Positions 26,081 through 36,508 of a stretch of 64,000 bases of DNA are shown one piece after another. The notes beneath the pieces were generated by a model. That model searched no databases and was not told the origin of the DNA. It was given only the letters and a program-made list of their open reading frames with translations. The stretch is from Pseudothauera rhizosphaerae (lineage in GTDB: Bacteria; Pseudomonadota; Gammaproteobacteria; Burkholderiales; Rhodocyclaceae). The stretch spans positions 340,598-404,597 of the forward strand of contig NZ_SSOD01000001.1 of assembly GCF_004801305.1 (NCBI RefSeq), in the 5' to 3' direction. How positions within the stretch are numbered: position 1 is the first letter of the stretch; the number at the start of each line of letters is the position of its first letter. The position numbers were made by a program, and so were the translations under genes.

Positions 26081-27028
26081 ATGCGCAAGCTTCTCCGCCC
26101 CCTCCGCCACGTCCTGCCGCTGGCCGTCCTCTTCCTCGCCGCCGCGCTGCAGCCGGCCCACGCCCAGAAGATGGACGTGGTGGCGAGCTTCTCCATCCTC
26201 GGCGACCTCGCCGCCGCGGTCGGCGGCGAGCGCGTCACCGTGCACAGCCTGGTCGGCCCCGACCAGGACGCCCACGGTTTCCAGCCGCGCCCCTCGGACG
26301 CCCGCCGGGTGGGCGCCGCCGACCTGGTGATCGCCAACGGCCTGGGCTTCGACGCCTGGATGGAACGCCTGGCCCGTTCGGCCGGAGCCAAGCGTCCGGT
26401 GCTGATCGCCTCCCGGGGCATCCGCACGCTGGAAACGGCGCACGAGGAAGACCACGAGGAGGGGCACGAGGGGGGCCACGACCACGGCCATCACGACGTG
26501 GACCCGCACGCCTGGCAGGACGTGGCCAACGCCATCATTTACGTGCGCAACATCGCCGACGCCCTGGCCGCCGCCGACCCGGAAGGCGCCGCGCTGTACC
26601 GCGCCAACGCCGAGCGCTACGCGGCCGAGCTGCAGACGCTGGACGCGGAGATCCGCAACGCGCTGGCCACCGTGCCGCCGCAGCGGCGCAAGGTGGTCAC
26701 CTCCCACGATGCCTTCGCCTACTTCGGGCGCGCCTACGGGGTGCGCTTCCTGGCCGCCCACGGCGTGGCGAGCGAGGCCGAACCCAGCGCCCGCGACATC
26801 GCCCGGCTGATCCGCCAGATCCGCGCCGAGCAGGTGCCGGCCGCCTTCCTCGAGAACGTCGTGGACCCGCGCCTGGTCGAGCGCATCCGCAGCGAGGGCG
26901 GCGCCCGCCTGGGCGGCACGCTGTATTCCGATGCCCTGTCGGCCGGCGATGGCCCCGCATCGACCTACGTGGCCTTGATGCGGCACAATCTCGCCACGCT
27001 TCTGGCCGGTCTGCGGGCGGAAGAGTGA
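26081..27028 (+). CDS. znuA: Periplasmic zinc-binding protein ZnuA
   Basis: This 315-residue cluster 9 metal-binding protein has a signal peptide (ends PAHAQK). The zinc ligands of the family are visible in QDAHGFQPRPSDA, the DVDPHAWQD segment and VTSHDAFAYF. The charged loop HEEDHEEGHEGGHDHGHH (about 125-142) is the zinc-specific His-rich loop that separates ZnuA from manganese-binding relatives. It delivers zinc to ZnuB and ZnuC. Confidence 0.95.
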   Translation: MRKLLRPLRHVLPLAVLFLAAALQPAHAQKMDVVASFSILGDLAAAVGGERVTVHSLVGPDQDAHGFQPRPSDARRVGAADLVIANGLGFDAWMERLARSAGAKRPVLIASRGIRTLETAHEEDHEEGHEGGHDHGHHDVDPHAWQDVANAIIYVRNIADALAAADPEGAALYRANAERYAAELQTLDAEIRNALATVPPQRRKVVTSHDAFAYFGRAYGVRFLAAHGVASEAEPSARDIARLIRQIRAEQVPAAFLENVVDPRLVERIRSEGGARLGGTLYSDALSAGDGPASTYVALMRHNLATLLAGLRAEE

Positions 27029-27050
27029 ACTCGACGAGGACAAGGACGAC

Positions 27051-27458
27051 ATGACGCCGAAATTCAGCACCCGCTGTACCCTGCTCGTTGCCGGGCTCAT
27101 CCTGAGCGGCGCGGCCGCTGCGCAGGCGCCCAGCCAGGCCGAAATGCAGCGCATGATGGCGGGCATGCAGGCCATGCAGCAATGCATCGCGAAGATCGAC
27201 CAGAAGGGCCTGCAGAAGCTCGAACAGCAAGGCCAGCGCATGCAGGCGCGGATCGAGGAGCTGTGTTCCACCGGCAAGCGCGACGAGGCGCAGAAGGAAG
27301 CGGTCAAGTACGCCGCCGAGATGGCCAAGGCCCCCACCGTCACGGCCATGGCCGAGTGCACCAAGCCCATGCAGGGCCTGGTGCCGGCTGCCTCGCCCTA
27401 CGCCGGCCTGGAAAAGGAAGACGGCAAGGCGCGCAAGCAGCACGTCTGCGACAACTGA
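27051..27458 (+). CDS. Small secreted protein, function unknown
   Basis: This 135-residue protein has a signal peptide (cleavage near GAAAAQAP). The mature part is helical, with Met/Gln-rich SQAEMQRMMAGMQAMQQ, and contains four Cys that could form two disulfides. It starts 22 bases after znuA and is followed by a clear terminator, so it is probably the last gene of the zinc operon. Similar small proteins are common in proteobacteria without known role. The link to zinc is by position only. Confidence 0.8.
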   Translation: MTPKFSTRCTLLVAGLILSGAAAAQAPSQAEMQRMMAGMQAMQQCIAKIDQKGLQKLEQQGQRMQARIEELCSTGKRDEAQKEAVKYAAEMAKAPTVTAMAECTKPMQGLVPAASPYAGLEKEDGKARKQHVCDN

Positions 27459-27484
27459 GAACCGCCTCGCCGTCGGGGAGAACG

Positions 27485-27513
27485 GGGCGCGGCCATAGCC
27501 GCGCCCTTTCTTA
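27485..27513. terminator. Rho-independent terminator after the znu operon
   Basis: GGGCGCGGC, loop CATA, then GCCGCGCCC and TTTCTTAT. The nine-base perfect stem is followed by a T-rich tract on the plus strand. It touches the end of the convergent LysE gene. Confidence 0.85.
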
Positions 27514-28134
27514 TCTGGAAGAAGCCGCCAGCGCCGCCCCCGCACCCACGAACAGCCCGCCGAACAGCCGGTTCTGCAGGCGCAGCGCGCGCGGGTTACG
27601 CAGCAGCGGACGGAAGCGCGTGGCCAGCCCCGCGTAGCAGGACATCACCAGTGTATCGACCACCACCATGGTGACGCCGATAATGACGAACTGCGGCAGT
27701 TGGGGGGCGCGCGGGTCGATGAACTGGGGCACCAGCGCCGCCATGAAGATGATGGCCTTGGGGTTGGTGAGGTTCACGAACAGGGCCTGCAGCACCAGCC
27801 CGCCGCGACGGCGGGGCGATCCGTCCTCAGCCGCCTCGTCCATCGGCTCGGGGCGTGCACGCCACTTCTGCACCCCCAGCCACACCAGGTAGGCGGCGCC
27901 GACGATCTTGAGCACCAGGAAGGCGGTCGCCGAGGTTGCCAGCACGGCGCCCAGGCCCAGACCCACCACCGCCAGTTGCACGAGCAGCGCGATCTCCAGC
28001 CCGCAGATCGCGCGCAGGGCAGCCAGATAGCCATGGCGCAGGCCGGTGGCCATGGACATCACGGCGCCCGGTCCGGGCGTGACGGCAATGACGATGGCGG
28101 CGACCAGAAAGGCGACCCACATGCTCCAGCTCAC
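27511..28134 (-). CDS. LysE/RhtB-family amino-acid exporter
   Basis: This 207-residue transporter has about six membrane segments, with the family motif ITVTPGPG seen as AVTPGPGAVMSMATGLRHG and a later NLTNPKAIIFMAALVPQF. The start is taken as GTG at 28134 because an AAGGAG ribosome site lies at the right distance; ATG at 28122 would be four residues shorter. It is divergent from the ChaN lipoprotein gene. Exported substrate cannot be told from sequence. Confidence 0.9.
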   Translation of the reverse strand: MSWSMWVAFLVAAIVIAVTPGPGAVMSMATGLRHGYLAALRAICGLEIALLVQLAVVGLGLGAVLATSATAFLVLKIVGAAYLVWLGVQKWRARPEPMDEAAEDGSPRRRGGLVLQALFVNLTNPKAIIFMAALVPQFIDPRAPQLPQFVIIGVTMVVVDTLVMSCYAGLATRFRPLLRNPRALRLQNRLFGGLFVGAGAALAASSR

Positions 28135-28312
28135 GATGTAACTCCTTGAAACAAAAAGAGGCAGCCCACGGCTGCCGTCGGATTCGCAGTGTCTCGCCTT
28201 TCGTTGGACCGTGCAAGAGGACACGGAACCGATCGGCCGCCGGCGACTCCGAGACAGCATATGGCCCGCGCCGCCGGGCTGCCGCATCGACGCATGGCGC
28301 CGGAGAGTGCCG

Positions 28313-29254
28313 ATGAAGAAAGCGATCCTGCTCGTCCCGCTGCTGTCGCTGGCCGCCTGCATGAGTGCCGTGCCGGCCGGCAGCACCCGGCATGGCCGGG
28401 CCTGCGTGCCCGATGCCGCCTGGGTCGCGCCCGGCGGCGGGCAACTGAACCACGCCCTGCTGCTGGACGGCCTGGCGACGAACGGCGTGGTGCTGCTCGG
28501 CGAACGCCACGACAGCATGGCGCACCACCGCTGGCAACTGGAGACGCTGGCGGCCCTGTACGCGCGCCAGCCCGACATGGTGATCGGCCTGGAGATGTTC
28601 CCGCGCCGCGTGCAGCCGGCCCTGGACGCCTGGGTGCGCGGCGAGCTCACGGAAGCCGAGTTCCTCGCGCGCAGCGACTGGGCCGAAGTGTGGCGCATGG
28701 ACGCCGCCCTCTACCTGGACATCTTCCGCTTCGCCCGCGACCACCGCATCCCGCTGCACGCCCTCAACGTGGAGCGCGGCCTGATCCGCGCCGTGGGGCG
28801 CGCCGGCTACGACGGGGTGCCGGAAGCCGACCGGGAAGGCGTCGGCCGCCCCGCGGAACCGGCCACCGCCTACGCCGACTGGCTGCGGGCGATCCAGCTC
28901 GCCCACCATCCGGCCCGCGGCAGCGAACAGGCGGCACGCGCCTTCGTCGACGCCCAACTGCTGTGGGACCGGGCCATGGCCGAAGGCATCGTCGCCGCCC
29001 GCGCCGCGCGGCCGGGCGCGCTGGTGGTGGGCATCATCGGCAGCGGCCATCTGCGCCACGGCTGGGGCGTGCCGCACCAGCTCGCCAACTTGGGCGTGCC
29101 CACCGCCGCCGTGCTGCTGCCCTGGGACCGGGACAGCCGCTGCACCGACCTGGTGGCCGGGCTGGCGATGGCGGTCTACGGCATAGGCGCGGAAGACGCG
29201 GCGGACACGCCCTTGCGCGCCGCCATGCCGCGCTTCAGCGCTGGACCTGGCTGA
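28313..29254 (+). CDS. ChaN-family lipoprotein
   Basis: This 313-residue lipoprotein has a LSLAAC lipobox with the modified Cys at residue 16. The ChaN/TIKI-like domain is marked by [34 protein letters not shown] and a C-terminal [12 protein letters not shown]. Members bind heme or have protease-like folds; in PhuW/ChaN they are linked to iron uptake. No heme transport gene is adjacent. Its 3' end overlaps ilvD by 20 bases in convergent orientation. Confidence 0.88.
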   Translation: MKKAILLVPLLSLAACMSAVPAGSTRHGRACVPDAAWVAPGGGQLNHALLLDGLATNGVVLLGERHDSMAHHRWQLETLAALYARQPDMVIGLEMFPRRVQPALDAWVRGELTEAEFLARSDWAEVWRMDAALYLDIFRFARDHRIPLHALNVERGLIRAVGRAGYDGVPEADREGVGRPAEPATAYADWLRAIQLAHHPARGSEQAARAFVDAQLLWDRAMAEGIVAARAARPGALVVGIIGSGHLRHGWGVPHQLANLGVPTAAVLLPWDRDSRCTDLVAGLAMAVYGIGAEDAADTPLRAAMPRFSAGPG

Positions 29255-31085
29255 CGTCCCGCACCGCGCCGGTGTCGGCGCTGGTGGTGAGCGCCGCGTA
29301 GGCCTGCAGCGCGGCGGAGACCACGCGCTCGCGGTCAACCGGCTTCCACGCCGCACTGCCCTTCGCGTCCATCGCGGCCCGGCGGCGGGCGAGTTCATCG
29401 TCCGAAATCGCCAGGTGGATGCGGCGGTTGGGGATGTCGATCTCGATGCCGTCGCCGTCCTCCACCAGGGCGATGGCGCCGCCCATGGCCGCTTCCGGCG
29501 AGGCGTGGCCGATGGACAGGCCCGAGGTGCCGCCGGAGAAGCGGCCGTCGGTGAGCAGGGCGCACTGCTTGCCCAGGCCGCGGCTCTTCAGGTAGGAGGT
29601 GGGGTAGAGCATCTCCTGCATGCCGGGGCCGCCCTTGGGGCCTTCGTAGCGGATCACCACCACGTCGCCGGCCTGCACCCGTTCGCCCAGGATGCCGTCC
29701 ACGGCGTCTTCCTGGCTCTCGTACACGCGCGCCTTGCCGGTGAATTTCCAGATGGATTCGTCCACGCCGGCGGTCTTCACGATGCAGCCCTTCTCGGCGA
29801 TGTTGCCGTACAGCACCGCGAGGCCGCCGTCGGCGGTGAAGGCGTTGGCCTTGTTGCGGATCACGCCCTTGGCACGGTCCATGTCGAGCTCGTTCCAGCG
29901 CCGGTCCTGGGAGAAGGCGGTCTGCGTCGGCACGCCGCCGGGCGCGGCGAGGAAGAAGTCGAACACCGACTTGTCGTGGGCCTGCATGATGTCCCAGCGG
30001 CTCAAGGCCTCGCCCAGGGTCTTGCTGTGCACGGTGGGCACGTCCCGGTGGAGCAGGCCGGCGCGGTCCAGCTCGCCCAGGATGCCCATGATGCCGCCGG
30101 CGCGGTGCACGTCCTCGATGTGCACGTCCTGCACCGCGGGCGCCACCTTGCACAGGCAGGGCACGCGGCGGCTGACGTGGTCGATGTCCTTCATGGTGAA
30201 GTCCACGCCGGCCTCCCGCGCCGCGGCCAGCAGGTGCAGCACGGTGTTGGTGGAGCCGCCCATGGCCACGTCCAGGCTCATGGCGTTCTCGAAGGCGGCG
30301 AAGGAGGCGATGGAGCGCGGCAGCACCGAAGCGTCGTCGTGCTCGTAGTAACGCCTGGCCAGCTCGACGATGCGGCGGCCGGCTTCGCGGAACAGCTTTT
30401 CCCGGTCGGCGTGGGTGGCGAGCGTGGTGCCGTTGCCCGGCAGGGACAGGCCCAGGGCCTCGGTGAGGCAGTTCATAGAGTTGGCGGTGAACATGCCCGA
30501 GCACGAGCCGCAGGTGGGACAGGCGGAGCGTTCGAAGGCTTCCACCTGCTCGTCCGAACAGTTCTTGTCCGCGGCCTTGACCATGGCGTCGATGAGGTCC
30601 AGCGCGATCACCTTGGCTTCCCACTTCACCTTGCCCGCCTCCATCGGCCCGCCGGACACGAAGATGGTGGGGATGTTGAGGCGCAGCGCGGCCATCAGCA
30701 TGCCCGGGGTGATCTTGTCGCAGTTGGAGATGCACACCAGGGCGTCGGCAGTGTGGGCGTTGCACATGTACTCCACGCTGTCGGCGATGAGGTCGCGGGA
30801 GGGCAGGGAATAAAGCATGCCGCCGTGGCCCATGGCGATGCCGTCGTCCACGGCGATGGTGTTGAACTCCTTGGCCACGCCGCCGGCCGCCTCGATCTCG
30901 CGCGCCACGAGCTGGCCCAGGTCCTTCAGGTGCACGTGGCCGGGCACGAACTGGGTGAAGCTGTTGGCGATGGCGATGATGGGCTTTTCGAAGTCGCCGT
31001 CCTTCATGCCGGTGGCGCGCCACAGGGCGCGCGCGCCCGCCATGTTGCGGCCGGCGGTGGAGGTGCGGGAACGGTACTGGGGCAT
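29235..31085 (-). CDS. ilvD: Dihydroxy-acid dehydratase IlvD
   Basis: This 616-residue iron-sulfur dehydratase works in the third step of valine and isoleucine synthesis. Length is normal for the long bacterial form. Cluster ligands are in [17 protein letters not shown] and in [39 protein letters not shown] near the end carries catalytic residues. The start at 31085 gives [10 protein letters not shown], the usual N-terminus. It is a single gene, divergent from yceH. Confidence 0.98.
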   Translation of the reverse strand: MPQYRSRTSTAGRNMAGARALWRATGMKDGDFEKPIIAIANSFTQFVPGHVHLKDLGQLVAREIEAAGGVAKEFNTIAVDDGIAMGHGGMLYSLPSRDLIADSVEYMCNAHTADALVCISNCDKITPGMLMAALRLNIPTIFVSGGPMEAGKVKWEAKVIALDLIDAMVKAADKNCSDEQVEAFERSACPTCGSCSGMFTANSMNCLTEALGLSLPGNGTTLATHADREKLFREAGRRIVELARRYYEHDDASVLPRSIASFAAFENAMSLDVAMGGSTNTVLHLLAAAREAGVDFTMKDIDHVSRRVPCLCKVAPAVQDVHIEDVHRAGGIMGILGELDRAGLLHRDVPTVHSKTLGEALSRWDIMQAHDKSVFDFFLAAPGGVPTQTAFSQDRRWNELDMDRAKGVIRNKANAFTADGGLAVLYGNIAEKGCIVKTAGVDESIWKFTGKARVYESQEDAVDGILGERVQAGDVVVIRYEGPKGGPGMQEMLYPTSYLKSRGLGKQCALLTDGRFSGGTSGLSIGHASPEAAMGGAIALVEDGDGIEIDIPNRRIHLAISDDELARRRAAMDAKGSAAWKPVDRERVVSAALQAYAALTTSADTGAVRDVSQVQR

Positions 31086-31199
31086 GGCTGGGCTCCGCGG
31101 ATGCTGCGAGACAAAGGAAAAGATTGTACCGCCCTCCGCGCCCGCCCGGCAGCGGCGCTGCGCTATCATCCCCTTCTTTCCGAGCAGCCACGGTACTCC

Positions 31200-31883
31200 A
31201 TGGATTCCCAAGACCACCCCGCGGACGGGCCCGGCCTGGACCTCGACCCCTTCGAACTGCGCGTGCTCGGCGTGCTGATCGAGAAGAGCTTCGTCACCCC
31301 GGACAACTACCCGCTGTCCCTCAATGCACTGCTGGCGGGCTGCAACCAGCTCACCGGCCGCGAGCCCGTCATGGAACTCTCCGAGGCGGCCGTGCAGGGC
31401 GCCATGGACAGCCTGATGGCGCGCCGCCTGGCGTCCCGCCGCGACCAGGCCGGCGCACGCGTGGCCAAGTACGAACACCTGGTGCGCCTGCGCCACTCGC
31501 TGCCGCCGCCGGAGCAGGCCGTGCTGGCCATGCTGCTGCTGCGCGGCGCGCAGACCGCGGGTGAGATTCGCCAGCGCTGCGAGCGCATGCACCGCTTCGG
31601 CGACATCGCCGAGGTGGAGGCCATCCTGGAACACCTGGCGGAGAAGAACCCGCCCCTGGCCGTGGCCCTGCCCCGCGCGCCCGGCACCAAGGAGACGCGC
31701 TGGGCGCACCTGCTGGGCGGTGAAGCCGGCCTGGCGCTGCAGGCCGAGAGCAGCACCGCGGAAGCCCCCGGCGGCAGTGGGCGCGGCCGCGTCGCGGAAC
31801 TGGAAGACGAAGTGCGCCGCCTGCGCCAGGAAGTGGACTGGCTGCGCGGCGAGTTCGAGAAGTTCCGCGCCCAGTTCGAATAG
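31200..31883 (+). CDS. YceH-family (DUF480) protein
   Basis: This 227-residue protein has two winged-helix-like repeats. The first contains [23 protein letters not shown] and a CNQ motif, the second [16 protein letters not shown]. The last 40 residues ([20 protein letters not shown]) form a coiled coil. Members are widespread, but the biochemical role is unclear. It is followed after 18 bases by lgt, so the two may be co-transcribed. Confidence 0.93.
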   Translation: MDSQDHPADGPGLDLDPFELRVLGVLIEKSFVTPDNYPLSLNALLAGCNQLTGREPVMELSEAAVQGAMDSLMARRLASRRDQAGARVAKYEHLVRLRHSLPPPEQAVLAMLLLRGAQTAGEIRQRCERMHRFGDIAEVEAILEHLAEKNPPLAVALPRAPGTKETRWAHLLGGEAGLALQAESSTAEAPGGSGRGRVAELEDEVRRLRQEVDWLRGEFEKFRAQFE

Positions 31884-31901
31884 CCCCCCGCTCCGCCCGC
31901 C

Positions 31902-32690
31902 ATGCTGACCCATCCCCGCTTCGATCCGGTCGCGATCTCCATCGGCCCCGTCTCGGTGCACTGGTACGGCCTGATGTATCTGCTGGCCTTCGTGCTCTTC
32001 CTCGTGCTCGGCCGCCTGCATGCGCGCCGCCGCCCGGACCTGGGCTGGAACGGCCAGGACATCGACGACCTGCTGTTCTACGGCGTGCTCGGCGTGGTGA
32101 TCGGCGGCCGCCTGGGGGAGGTGCTGTTCTTCGAACCCGGCTACTACTTCAGCCACCCGCTGGAAATCCCGCAGCTATGGAAGGGCGGCATGAGCTTCCA
32201 CGGCGGCTTCCTCGGCGTACTGGTGGCGATGTGGCTGTACGGCCGGCGCAGCGGGCGCGGCTTCTGGCAGGTCACCGACTTCATCGCCCCGCTGGTGCCC
32301 ACCGGACTGGCCGCCGGGCGCATCGGCAACTTCATCAACGGCGAACTGTGGGGCCGCCCGGCCGACCCCGACCTGCCCTGGGCGATGATCTTTCCGTGGG
32401 TGGACGCGGTGCCGCGCCATCCGTCGCAGATCTACCAGGCCCTCGGCGAGGGGCTGCTGCTGTTCGTGATCCTGTGGCTGTTCGCCGCGCGGCCGCGCCC
32501 GGTGCGGGCGGTATCGGGCGCCTTCCTGCTGGGCTACGGGGTGCTGCGCTTCGCCGCGGAGTTCTTCCGCACGCCCGATCCGGGCATCTTCGGCACGCTG
32601 TCGCTGGGGCTATCCACCGCCCAGTGGCTGTGCGTGCCCATGATCGCTGCCGGGGCGTGGCTGCTGGCGGCCGGGAAGACTCAGCGGTAG
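31902..32690 (+). CDS. lgt: Prolipoprotein diacylglyceryl transferase Lgt
   Basis: This 262-residue inner-membrane enzyme adds diacylglycerol to the lipobox Cys of prolipoproteins, the first step of lipoprotein maturation. It has about seven membrane segments. The Lgt signature [15 protein letters not shown] is present, as is [11 protein letters not shown] near the start. [12 protein letters not shown] and [11 protein letters not shown] are typical C-terminal motifs. Its 3' end overlaps the convergent receiver gene by 10 bases. Confidence 0.97.
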   Translation: MLTHPRFDPVAISIGPVSVHWYGLMYLLAFVLFLVLGRLHARRRPDLGWNGQDIDDLLFYGVLGVVIGGRLGEVLFFEPGYYFSHPLEIPQLWKGGMSFHGGFLGVLVAMWLYGRRSGRGFWQVTDFIAPLVPTGLAAGRIGNFINGELWGRPADPDLPWAMIFPWVDAVPRHPSQIYQALGEGLLLFVILWLFAARPRPVRAVSGAFLLGYGVLRFAAEFFRTPDPGIFGTLSLGLSTAQWLCVPMIAAGAWLLAAGKTQR

Positions 32691-33112
32691 CGCGCGGGCA
32701 CCGTCCCCCGATCGGCGGCGAACGCCTGCAGCGTGGCCGGCAGCTCCTCGCTGGTGACCACGGCGTCGGCGCCCAGCGCGCGCGCCGCGCGCGCCGGCAT
32801 GGAGTCGTGGGCCGGCACCACCGAGACGATGCGCGCATAGGGCGCGACCCGCTTGAGCAGGCCGACGAAGCGCGCCGGCTCGGACACCGAGACGCGCCAG
32901 TCGAGCACCGTGACGTCCGGCGTAAGCAGGAAGAAGAGCTGCATGGCGCGGCTTTCGCTGTCGGTCCAGCCGGCCAGCTCCACGTCGGGCGACTCGGCCA
33001 GCAGGGCTTCCAGACGGCCGCTGCGCACCTCCGTGGGCGCGGCCAGCAGCACCCGCAGCGCGGGTTCGGCCTGCGCGCAGGCGGCGGTGGCGGTACAGGT
33101 ATTCGAACTCAT
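32681..33112 (-). CDS. Degenerate stand-alone receiver domain protein
   Basis: This 143-residue protein (157 if ATG 33157 is used) resembles a response-regulator receiver with no output domain. The phospho-acceptor position is kept (TVLDWRV, D71). The acidic pair that binds Mg2+ is replaced by AAPTE, and the conserved Lys near the end is replaced by TSEE. Phosphotransfer is therefore doubtful. It follows a PAS histidine kinase gene on the same strand with 142 bases between. A role as a regulatory partner of that kinase is possible. Confidence 0.7.
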   Translation of the reverse strand: MSSNTCTATAACAQAEPALRVLLAAPTEVRSGRLEALLAESPDVELAGWTDSESRAMQLFFLLTPDVTVLDWRVSVSEPARFVGLLKRVAPYARIVSVVPAHDSMPARAARALGADAVVTSEELPATLQAFAADRGTVPARYR

Positions 33113-33254
33113 GAACGAATTCACCTCGTTGGCATGCCGCGATAATGCCTGAATCATCAGCCGGATGACATCGTAGAAACCCTGATCCGCCTCAAATGTG
33201 CGGAGGATTCCACATCCGGCGGAGTGTCGCCCGGCGGCGACAGGTGCGCGCCGA

Positions 33255-34952
33255 TCATGTTGCCGCCCTTGCCGCGGCCGGCAGACGGGCGAGGACGTGG
33301 GTCCCCGCGCCGGGAGCGGACTGGAGCTCGAAATGCCCGCCGGCCAGCTCGGCGCGCTCGCGCATGCCCGCCAGGCCCAGGCTCGTCCGCCCGCCCTCCG
33401 CCTCGCCGGGCGCGAAGCCGCAGCCGTCGTCGTCCACGCGCAGTTCGAGCACCCCGTCGTCGAGCGCCAGCGCCACCTCCACCCGGCTGGGTGCGCCGTG
33501 GCGCAGCGCGTTGTCGACCGATTCCTGCACGATGCGGAAGGCCGCCGTTTCGGCCGCTTCGGCCAGGCGCGGCAGGCCTTCCGCGCCGCCCAGCGCGACC
33601 GGCACGCCGCTGCGCTCGGCCTGGCCGCGGCAGTACCACGCCAGCGCCGGACCGAGGCCCAGGTCGTCGAGCATGGTCGGGCGCAGGGCCAGCGCGCGGT
33701 TCCGGATGCGCGTGATGCTGCGGTCCACGATGCGCTCGCAGTCCTCCAGCCGGGCCCGCGCCGCATCGCCGAGCGCTTCCTGGCCGATGGCGCGCAGGTC
33801 GAATCCGACCGCGGTGAGCTCCTGGCCGATCTCGTCGTGCAGTTCCCGCGCCAGCCGGCCGCGCTCCTCTTCCTGGATCTGCAGCAGGCGCGCCGACAGT
33901 TCCGCCAGTTGGCGGTGGCTGTCGGCGAGCGCTCGGTCGGCGGCTTCGCGCGCGCTGATGTCGATGGCCATGGCGAGGAACTTGACGACCCGGCCGTCGC
34001 CGTCGCGGATGGGGGTGGTGAACCACTCGCACAGGATGCGGCGGCCGTCGCGGGTGAGGTTCTCGTTGACGTCGTGGCCGTCGAAGACGCCCTGGCGCAG
34101 GCGTGCCAGGATGATCTCGGTCTGCGCCCGCGCACTCGCCGGGATGATGGTGTCGAACGCGCTGCGGCCGGCGAGTTCCTCGGCAGGGAAGCCGAACATG
34201 CGCTCGAACGCCGGGTTGCACTCCAGGATGCGCCAGTCGGTGTCGGTCACCATGCAGCCGATGGGGATGCGCTCCAGGTAGAGCCGCGCGCGCGCCTCGC
34301 CCTCGGCCAGGCGGCGGTAGGCCTCGACCTGCTCATGGATGTCCAGGTAGGTGCCGATCACGCGCGTGGGGCGGCCATCCCCGTCGTGTTCGACGATCTC
34401 GCCCGAGGCGCGGAACCAGCGGTAGCCGCCGCCGGCCAGGCGCATGCGGTATTCGCACACGTAGTCCGGGGCGAGCCCTTCCAGGTAGTTGCGGAAACGC
34501 AGCCGCACCTCGGCGAGATCGTCCGGATGGACACGGTCCAGCCACGCCGCGATCGTCTCGCGGAAGGTCTCGGGCTCATGGCCGAGCATGCGCGCCACGG
34601 TCTCGTCGGTGCCGATCTCGGCGCGGCCGACACGGTAGTCCCACAGGCCGACCCGCGTGGCGCGCAAGGCCACCTGCAGCACGGCCTCGCGGTCGGCGAG
34701 GCGGCCCTGCAGGCCGAGCATGGAGGAAAAGCCGAAGCGGATCATCAGCCACAGCAGGATGGCGGTGGACAGGACGAAGAACAGGCCCTTCCACGTCTGC
34801 AGTTCGGTCAACATCGCCGCGTCCCGCGCCCATACCGCCAGCAGGCGGTCCGAATGGATGATCCAGCCGGTAGCGAGCGCGGCGTAGATCAGGGCGATGG
34901 CCAGTGCCAGCCGCCCGGGCGAGGGCACGGCCGCTGGGGAACGGGAAGTCAT
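33255..34952 (-). CDS. Membrane PAS sensor histidine kinase (HisKA_3 type)
   Basis: This 565-residue kinase has two N-terminal membrane helices (about 14-32 and 53-72). A first PAS/PAC follows (RATRVGLWDYRVG to TYLDIHEQV), then a second (RIPIGCMVTDTDWRIL to MAIDISARE). The dimerisation and phosphorylation helix is of NarX/DesK type with RLARELHDEIGQEL, and the ATPase domain has DDDGCGF and LGLAGMRERAE. Such kinases normally pair with LuxR-type regulators, but only a degenerate receiver is next door. Confidence 0.9.
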   Translation of the reverse strand: MTSRSPAAVPSPGRLALAIALIYAALATGWIIHSDRLLAVWARDAAMLTELQTWKGLFFVLSTAILLWLMIRFGFSSMLGLQGRLADREAVLQVALRATRVGLWDYRVGRAEIGTDETVARMLGHEPETFRETIAAWLDRVHPDDLAEVRLRFRNYLEGLAPDYVCEYRMRLAGGGYRWFRASGEIVEHDGDGRPTRVIGTYLDIHEQVEAYRRLAEGEARARLYLERIPIGCMVTDTDWRILECNPAFERMFGFPAEELAGRSAFDTIIPASARAQTEIILARLRQGVFDGHDVNENLTRDGRRILCEWFTTPIRDGDGRVVKFLAMAIDISAREAADRALADSHRQLAELSARLLQIQEEERGRLARELHDEIGQELTAVGFDLRAIGQEALGDAARARLEDCERIVDRSITRIRNRALALRPTMLDDLGLGPALAWYCRGQAERSGVPVALGGAEGLPRLAEAAETAAFRIVQESVDNALRHGAPSRVEVALALDDGVLELRVDDDGCGFAPGEAEGGRTSLGLAGMRERAELAGGHFELQSAPGAGTHVLARLPAAARAAT

Positions 34953-35102
34953 GGCCGGCAGTCTTCGAAACGGGATGTCCGCTACAGCGTCGGACGATCT
35001 TACTCGCGTTTCCCGCCGCCAACCGTGGCGGGCGGCACGGTATGATCCACCAAAAAACCATTGCAACGGGCACCAGGCCCGACCCACCCGCAGGGAGGCA
35101 AC

Positions 35103-36482
35103 ATGGCCCCAGGACTGATGTCCCGCAGCCTGACGATGGTGCGGGAGATGGTGGCGAGCGCCACCGGCCGCAAGGAAGAACCGTCGGAGAAGACGCTGGA
35201 GCGCATCCGCCGGCAGTTGCGCGAGTGCGCCGAAGGGCGCGGCGGCGAGGTGTCCACGCGGCAGCGCGCCGCGCGCCTGGCCGACACCTATCTGCGCCTG
35301 GACGACGCCGCGCGCCACGCCTTCCTGCGCATCATCGCGCTGGAGTTCGGCCCCGACCCCAAGCGCGTCGCCAAGGCCCACGAGGCCTACCAGGCCGCGG
35401 TCGGCAGCGAACGCCAGTGGGACGCCGAAGCCCAGTTGCGCGCGGCGATGCGCTCCTCGCGCATCCGCATCCTGACCCAGTTCAACGCCATCCCGCAGGG
35501 GGTGAAGTTCCTCGTGGACCTGCGCGCCGACCTGCTGCGCTTCCTGCCCGGCGACAAGGAGCTGAAGTCCCTGGACCGGGAACTGGAGGCGCGCCTGAGC
35601 GCCTGGTTCGACGTGGGCTTCCTGGAGCTTGCCCGCATCACCTGGAACTCGCCCGCCGCCCTGCTCGAGAAACTGGTCGAATACGAGGCGGTGCACGAAA
35701 TCCGCTCGTGGACCGACCTCAAGAACCGGCTCGATTCCGACCGCCGCTGCTACGGCTTCTTCCACCCGCGCATGCCGCTGGAGCCGCTGATCTTCGTCGA
35801 GGTGGCGCTGGTGGAGGAACTGGCCGACAACGTGCAGAAGCTGCTCGACGAGCAGGCCCCGGTGCTCGACCCGCAGCGCGCCGGCGCCGCCATCTTCTAC
35901 TCCATCAGCAACACCCAGGACGGCCTGCGCGGCGTGTCCTTCGGCAATTTCCTGCTCAAGCGGGTGGTGGAGGACCTGCGGCGCGACTTCCCGAAGCTGG
36001 ACACCTTCGCCACCCTGTCGCCGCTGCCCGGCCTGGCGCGCTGGACGCGCAAGCACCCGGCCGAAATCGCCGCCGCCTTCACCGAGGCGGACTGGAAGCG
36101 CCTCGCCGCCGCCGGCGTGGACGGCCCCGACGCCCCCCGCCTGCGCGAGGTGCTCGACGGCAAGGCCGGCTGCCACGAGGACGCCGCGCTCGCCCGCGCC
36201 CTGCGCGAACCGCTGCTGCGCATCGCCGCGCGCTACCTGCTGGAGGCGCAGCGCGAAGGCCGGCCGGTGGACCCGGTGGCGCGCTTCCACCTGGGCAACG
36301 GCGCCCGCGTCGAGCGCCTGAACTGGCTGGCCGACACGTCCGCGAAGGGCTTCGACCAGTCGTGGGGGGTGATGGTGAACTACCTTTACGACCCGGACCG
36401 CATCGAGGACAACCTGGAATCCTTCGCCTGCGAAGGGCGCATCGACGCCGCCACCGCGGTCAAGCGGCTGGCGCGCCGCTGA
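35103..36482 (+). CDS. Malonyl-CoA decarboxylase
   Basis: This 459-residue protein matches the malonyl-CoA decarboxylase (MCD) family, which converts malonyl-CoA to acetyl-CoA and CO2. Catalytic-region motifs are visible: AIFYSISNTQDGLRGVSFGN, FATLSPLPGLARW, and HLGNGARVERLNWLAD near the end; His and Ser in these are the proposed active-site residues. The ATG at 35103 follows a GGGAGG ribosome site. No malonate transport or CoA-transferase genes are adjacent. Confidence 0.92.
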   Translation: MAPGLMSRSLTMVREMVASATGRKEEPSEKTLERIRRQLRECAEGRGGEVSTRQRAARLADTYLRLDDAARHAFLRIIALEFGPDPKRVAKAHEAYQAAVGSERQWDAEAQLRAAMRSSRIRILTQFNAIPQGVKFLVDLRADLLRFLPGDKELKSLDRELEARLSAWFDVGFLELARITWNSPAALLEKLVEYEAVHEIRSWTDLKNRLDSDRRCYGFFHPRMPLEPLIFVEVALVEELADNVQKLLDEQAPVLDPQRAGAAIFYSISNTQDGLRGVSFGNFLLKRVVEDLRRDFPKLDTFATLSPLPGLARWTRKHPAEIAAAFTEADWKRLAAAGVDGPDAPRLREVLDGKAGCHEDAALARALREPLLRIAARYLLEAQREGRPVDPVARFHLGNGARVERLNWLADTSAKGFDQSWGVMVNYLYDPDRIEDNLESFACEGRIDAATAVKRLARR

Positions 36483-36508
36483 CGGCGGCACAAAACCGGG
36501 GCGCCACG

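Noticed and set aside
29415..31199. Plus-strand frame running through ilvD into yceH
   Set aside because: Only the part from 31200 matches a protein family. The upstream portion is antisense to ilvD.
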